Below, piece by piece: positions 25,801 to 26,443 of a stretch of DNA of 26,443 nucleotides. The first letter of the stretch is position 1; each line of letters begins with the position of its first letter. Under the pieces are notes generated by a model, which was not told the origin of the DNA, made no database searches, and worked only from the letters and a program-made list of their open reading frames with translations. The stretch is from CAYWBI01 sp964456445. Its GTDB lineage: Bacteria; Calditrichota; Calditrichia; Calditrichales; J004. The stretch covers positions 1 to 26,443 of the forward strand of contig CAYWBI010000035.1 in NCBI GenBank assembly GCA_964456445.1. The letters are read 5' to 3'. Made by a program: the position numbers and the translations under genes.

Positions 25801-26443
25801 TTTGGCCTTTTTAAATCAAAACTAAGTTGCCTGCGCCCTTCGCTGATTGATTCCTGTACGATATTATAATGATTCTCCACTGTATAGGGAAATTCTGTCA
25901 CAATAGCTTGAACAACAAGCTGAAGCAACCTAGCAAACCTATCAGATGATTTTTGAAAACTTGAATCATGCAAAGCAGCGTTATACTCATTAATTGATGG
26001 GTGATAGAACATTTCGATATAATAATTCCGCTTCTCTTGTAACGAAGAAAGAGGATGGTGCTCAAAATAATGACAATAATTATTATCGTGATAGAAAAAT
26101 TGCTTAAAATTCATATCACCTGTTAGAGTTACATACGCCCTAGTCTTCTTCTTCGTTTTGATGATCAGGAGATCCTCAGAATATGAAGTATAATGTGGAT
26201 TAGAATAATTGAACTTAAAAAGTGACTTTGGAGAATTATAGTCAATACTAATTAGATTATTCTTGTGTGATAACCTAAAGTCGTAATCACTATCACTCGT
26301 ATTATCAGATAAAGGATATAATGGAGCAGTGTATTCGTGCGACGCAAAAATCGAAGATAATCCAAAATACTGCTTATTACTGCTACCGGGAGGATCGATC
26401 CACTCCAAACCAAGAGAATTGGCTGTTTTTGATTTAAGTTTAT
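22830..26443 (-). CDS. Tc toxin complex subunit A (TcA/TcdA-like), C-terminal half, 5' end outside window
   Basis: The frame is open to the window edge (1203 residues seen, no credible start), so the N-terminal half is missing. Recognised stretches: a neuraminidase-like/ABC-toxin region (YNWEIFFHIPFTIACRL, AQQWFHYIFNP, ARLYRGGGVYQKAVVMKYLD); the TcA motif NIRNCMNIEGRVRELPIFEP; a long alpha-helical channel region (visible residues about 570-825) whose two helices flank a Gly/Phe/Pro-rich tip (AATGGFAFPQIHI...GFPPSG), matching the membrane-piercing tip of TcA; and a C-terminal TcB-binding domain (RYLPFELRGAVSKW, STISDVIIQMRYTA). Known: TcA forms the pentameric injector for a TcB-TcC cocoon. No TcB or TcC gene is in view; they may lie beyond the edge. 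Kinase E follows 189 nt later. GC is much lower in the first 600 nt than in the middle. Confidence 0.93.
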   Translation of the reverse strand, partial: KLKSKTANSLGLEWIDPPGSSNKQYFGLSSIFASHEYTAPLYPLSDNTSDSDYDFRLSHKNNLISIDYNSPKSLFKFNYSNPHYTSYSEDLLIIKTKKKTRAYVTLTGDMNFKQFFYHDNNYCHYFEHHPLSSLQEKRNYYIEMFYHPSINEYNAALHDSSFQKSSDRFARLLQLVVQAIVTEFPYTVENHYNIVQESISEGRRQLSFDLKRPNGIYNWEIFFHIPFTIACRLSQQKKFAEAQQWFHYIFNPLASLSLNDGEQYDEASKYWNVLPLHKLGKPWSNIDTLKLLSFSGMSDEQYQSIMEWIQRSTSELAKDPFQPHRIARLYRGGGVYQKAVVMKYLDNLLDWGDYLFAQDTIESINEAAHLYILAAKILGPRPRLVPKSPRRSSENDSDGHRAGLTIRDVTSYSPNMISAERVVMQIPAGRMTAYHSLPQAPVGLVSAMQWFQGFPPEADDVEEPPSTLGENGASAVFCVPHNDKLLSCWDKVANRLFNIRNCMNIEGRVRELPIFEPPIDPALLVRGQALGVDISELLSDLYAPLPPYRFRVMLQKAYEFCVDVQKLGGALLSALEKKDAEALSLLHNQHELQMLKLTRNIKKQQIRELSENLKSAQISLEMAEERFKYYDTRKFENRNEKAQVSKLNTAKDFSIASQVVSLAATGGFAFPQIHISTGFPPSGTVVSEFGGVQVGNALKSMSEFLSLISYIYSHEANMHSIQASRERRMDDWKFQARQSRKEIKQLQKQLLAAEIRLNIAEQELEYHERQQEQSEEIKAFMQSKFTNKELYHWMVSQISGIYFQTYKMAVELAKMAQRCYRYEKGDDSATFIRATHWDNLKKGLLSGEKLQFDLRRMENEYLRQNSRELELTKNISLKGLDPVQLDMLRYTGSCKFKIPDLLFDLDHPGHYQRRIKSLSVSIPSVVGPYSGVSCTLTLINSETRKYVNGGYLLEPDPAHSNNQIALSSGNNDSGLFELNHNDERYLPFELRGAVSKWTLEFPAKYKAFDLSTISDVIIQMRYTALMGDETFKNDVNKAIIDTYNAFRTNTNQDEPKGMAQRLDIRREFPDLWHHFIFTADTGGLHKLTLPITKDRFPYLIQPMKITVTHLSFYCELRNEATGDTQLTLEPPRISDPRPNPGTFSKITAKHYKIENLGIAEFDVPLSLLNPEDGQIKVEINDSLAVNLKELIVVLHYEIKESST

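Noticed and set aside
1..26443. Mobile element or prophage carrying the Tc gene
   Set aside because: I looked for transposase, integrase, terminal inverted repeats and tRNA attachment sites and saw none; only tandem gene duplication is evident.

Overview
The window looks like chromosomal DNA of moderate GC (low-to-mid 40s percent by eye, not computed) from an uncultured-type bacterium. Its Ser/Thr kinases beginning MIGKTISHY, each fused to a TolB-like and a TPR region, its GAF-SpoIIE phosphatases and its outer-membrane barrel protein would suit a Gram-negative FCB-type lineage such as Calditrichota/KSB1. That placement is inference from family memory. Every gene I can support is on the minus strand, so transcription runs from high to low coordinates. 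I saw no rRNA, tRNA, CRISPR array, transposase or integrase.

Layout in transcription order. (1) 26443-22830: C-terminal half of a Tc (ABC-type) insecticidal-toxin A subunit, its N-terminus lying beyond the window. (2) 22640-12474: a tandem array of receptor-like Ser/Thr kinases. Kinase E is intact; kinase D is cut in two by one in-frame TAA; kinase C is a short relic that has lost its catalytic lysine; kinase B is intact. Between D and E sits a small exported protein. Between C and B sits a twice-frameshifted gene resembling the N-terminus of a TcA toxin. The order Tc gene then kinase therefore occurs twice, which suggests past segmental duplication. (3) 12384-8473: a signalling cluster with a STAS antagonist, a GAF-SpoIIE phosphatase, an RsbW-like HATPase, a second STAS antagonist, an ECF sigma factor and its membrane anti-sigma factor, mostly overlapping or tightly spaced. 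(4) 8339-3329: three envelope genes. They encode a membrane-anchored protein of 26 uninterrupted nine-residue repeats, a secreted zinc-protease/beta-propeller/outer-membrane-barrel fusion, and a PrsW-type intramembrane protease. (5) 3154-1859: a second GAF-SpoIIE phosphatase. (6) 1686-1: a fifth kinase (A), whose C-terminus runs off the window.

How it may work together (inference). The phosphatase/HATPase/STAS trio is a partner-switching module. It sits directly upstream of an ECF sigma/anti-sigma pair, with a PrsW protease a few genes away. PrsW is known in Bacillus subtilis to start cleavage of an anti-sigma factor. The cluster could join cytoplasmic phospho-signalling to proteolytic release of an envelope-stress sigma factor, with the nonapeptide-repeat protein and the protease-barrel fusion as sensors or outputs. 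The nonapeptide-repeat protein is the least familiar object here and the best candidate for something undescribed. All three gene-breaking lesions (nonsense codon, two 1-nt frameshifts, kinase relic) fall between about 15.4 and 18.1 kb, which argues for local decay after duplication rather than poor sequence overall.
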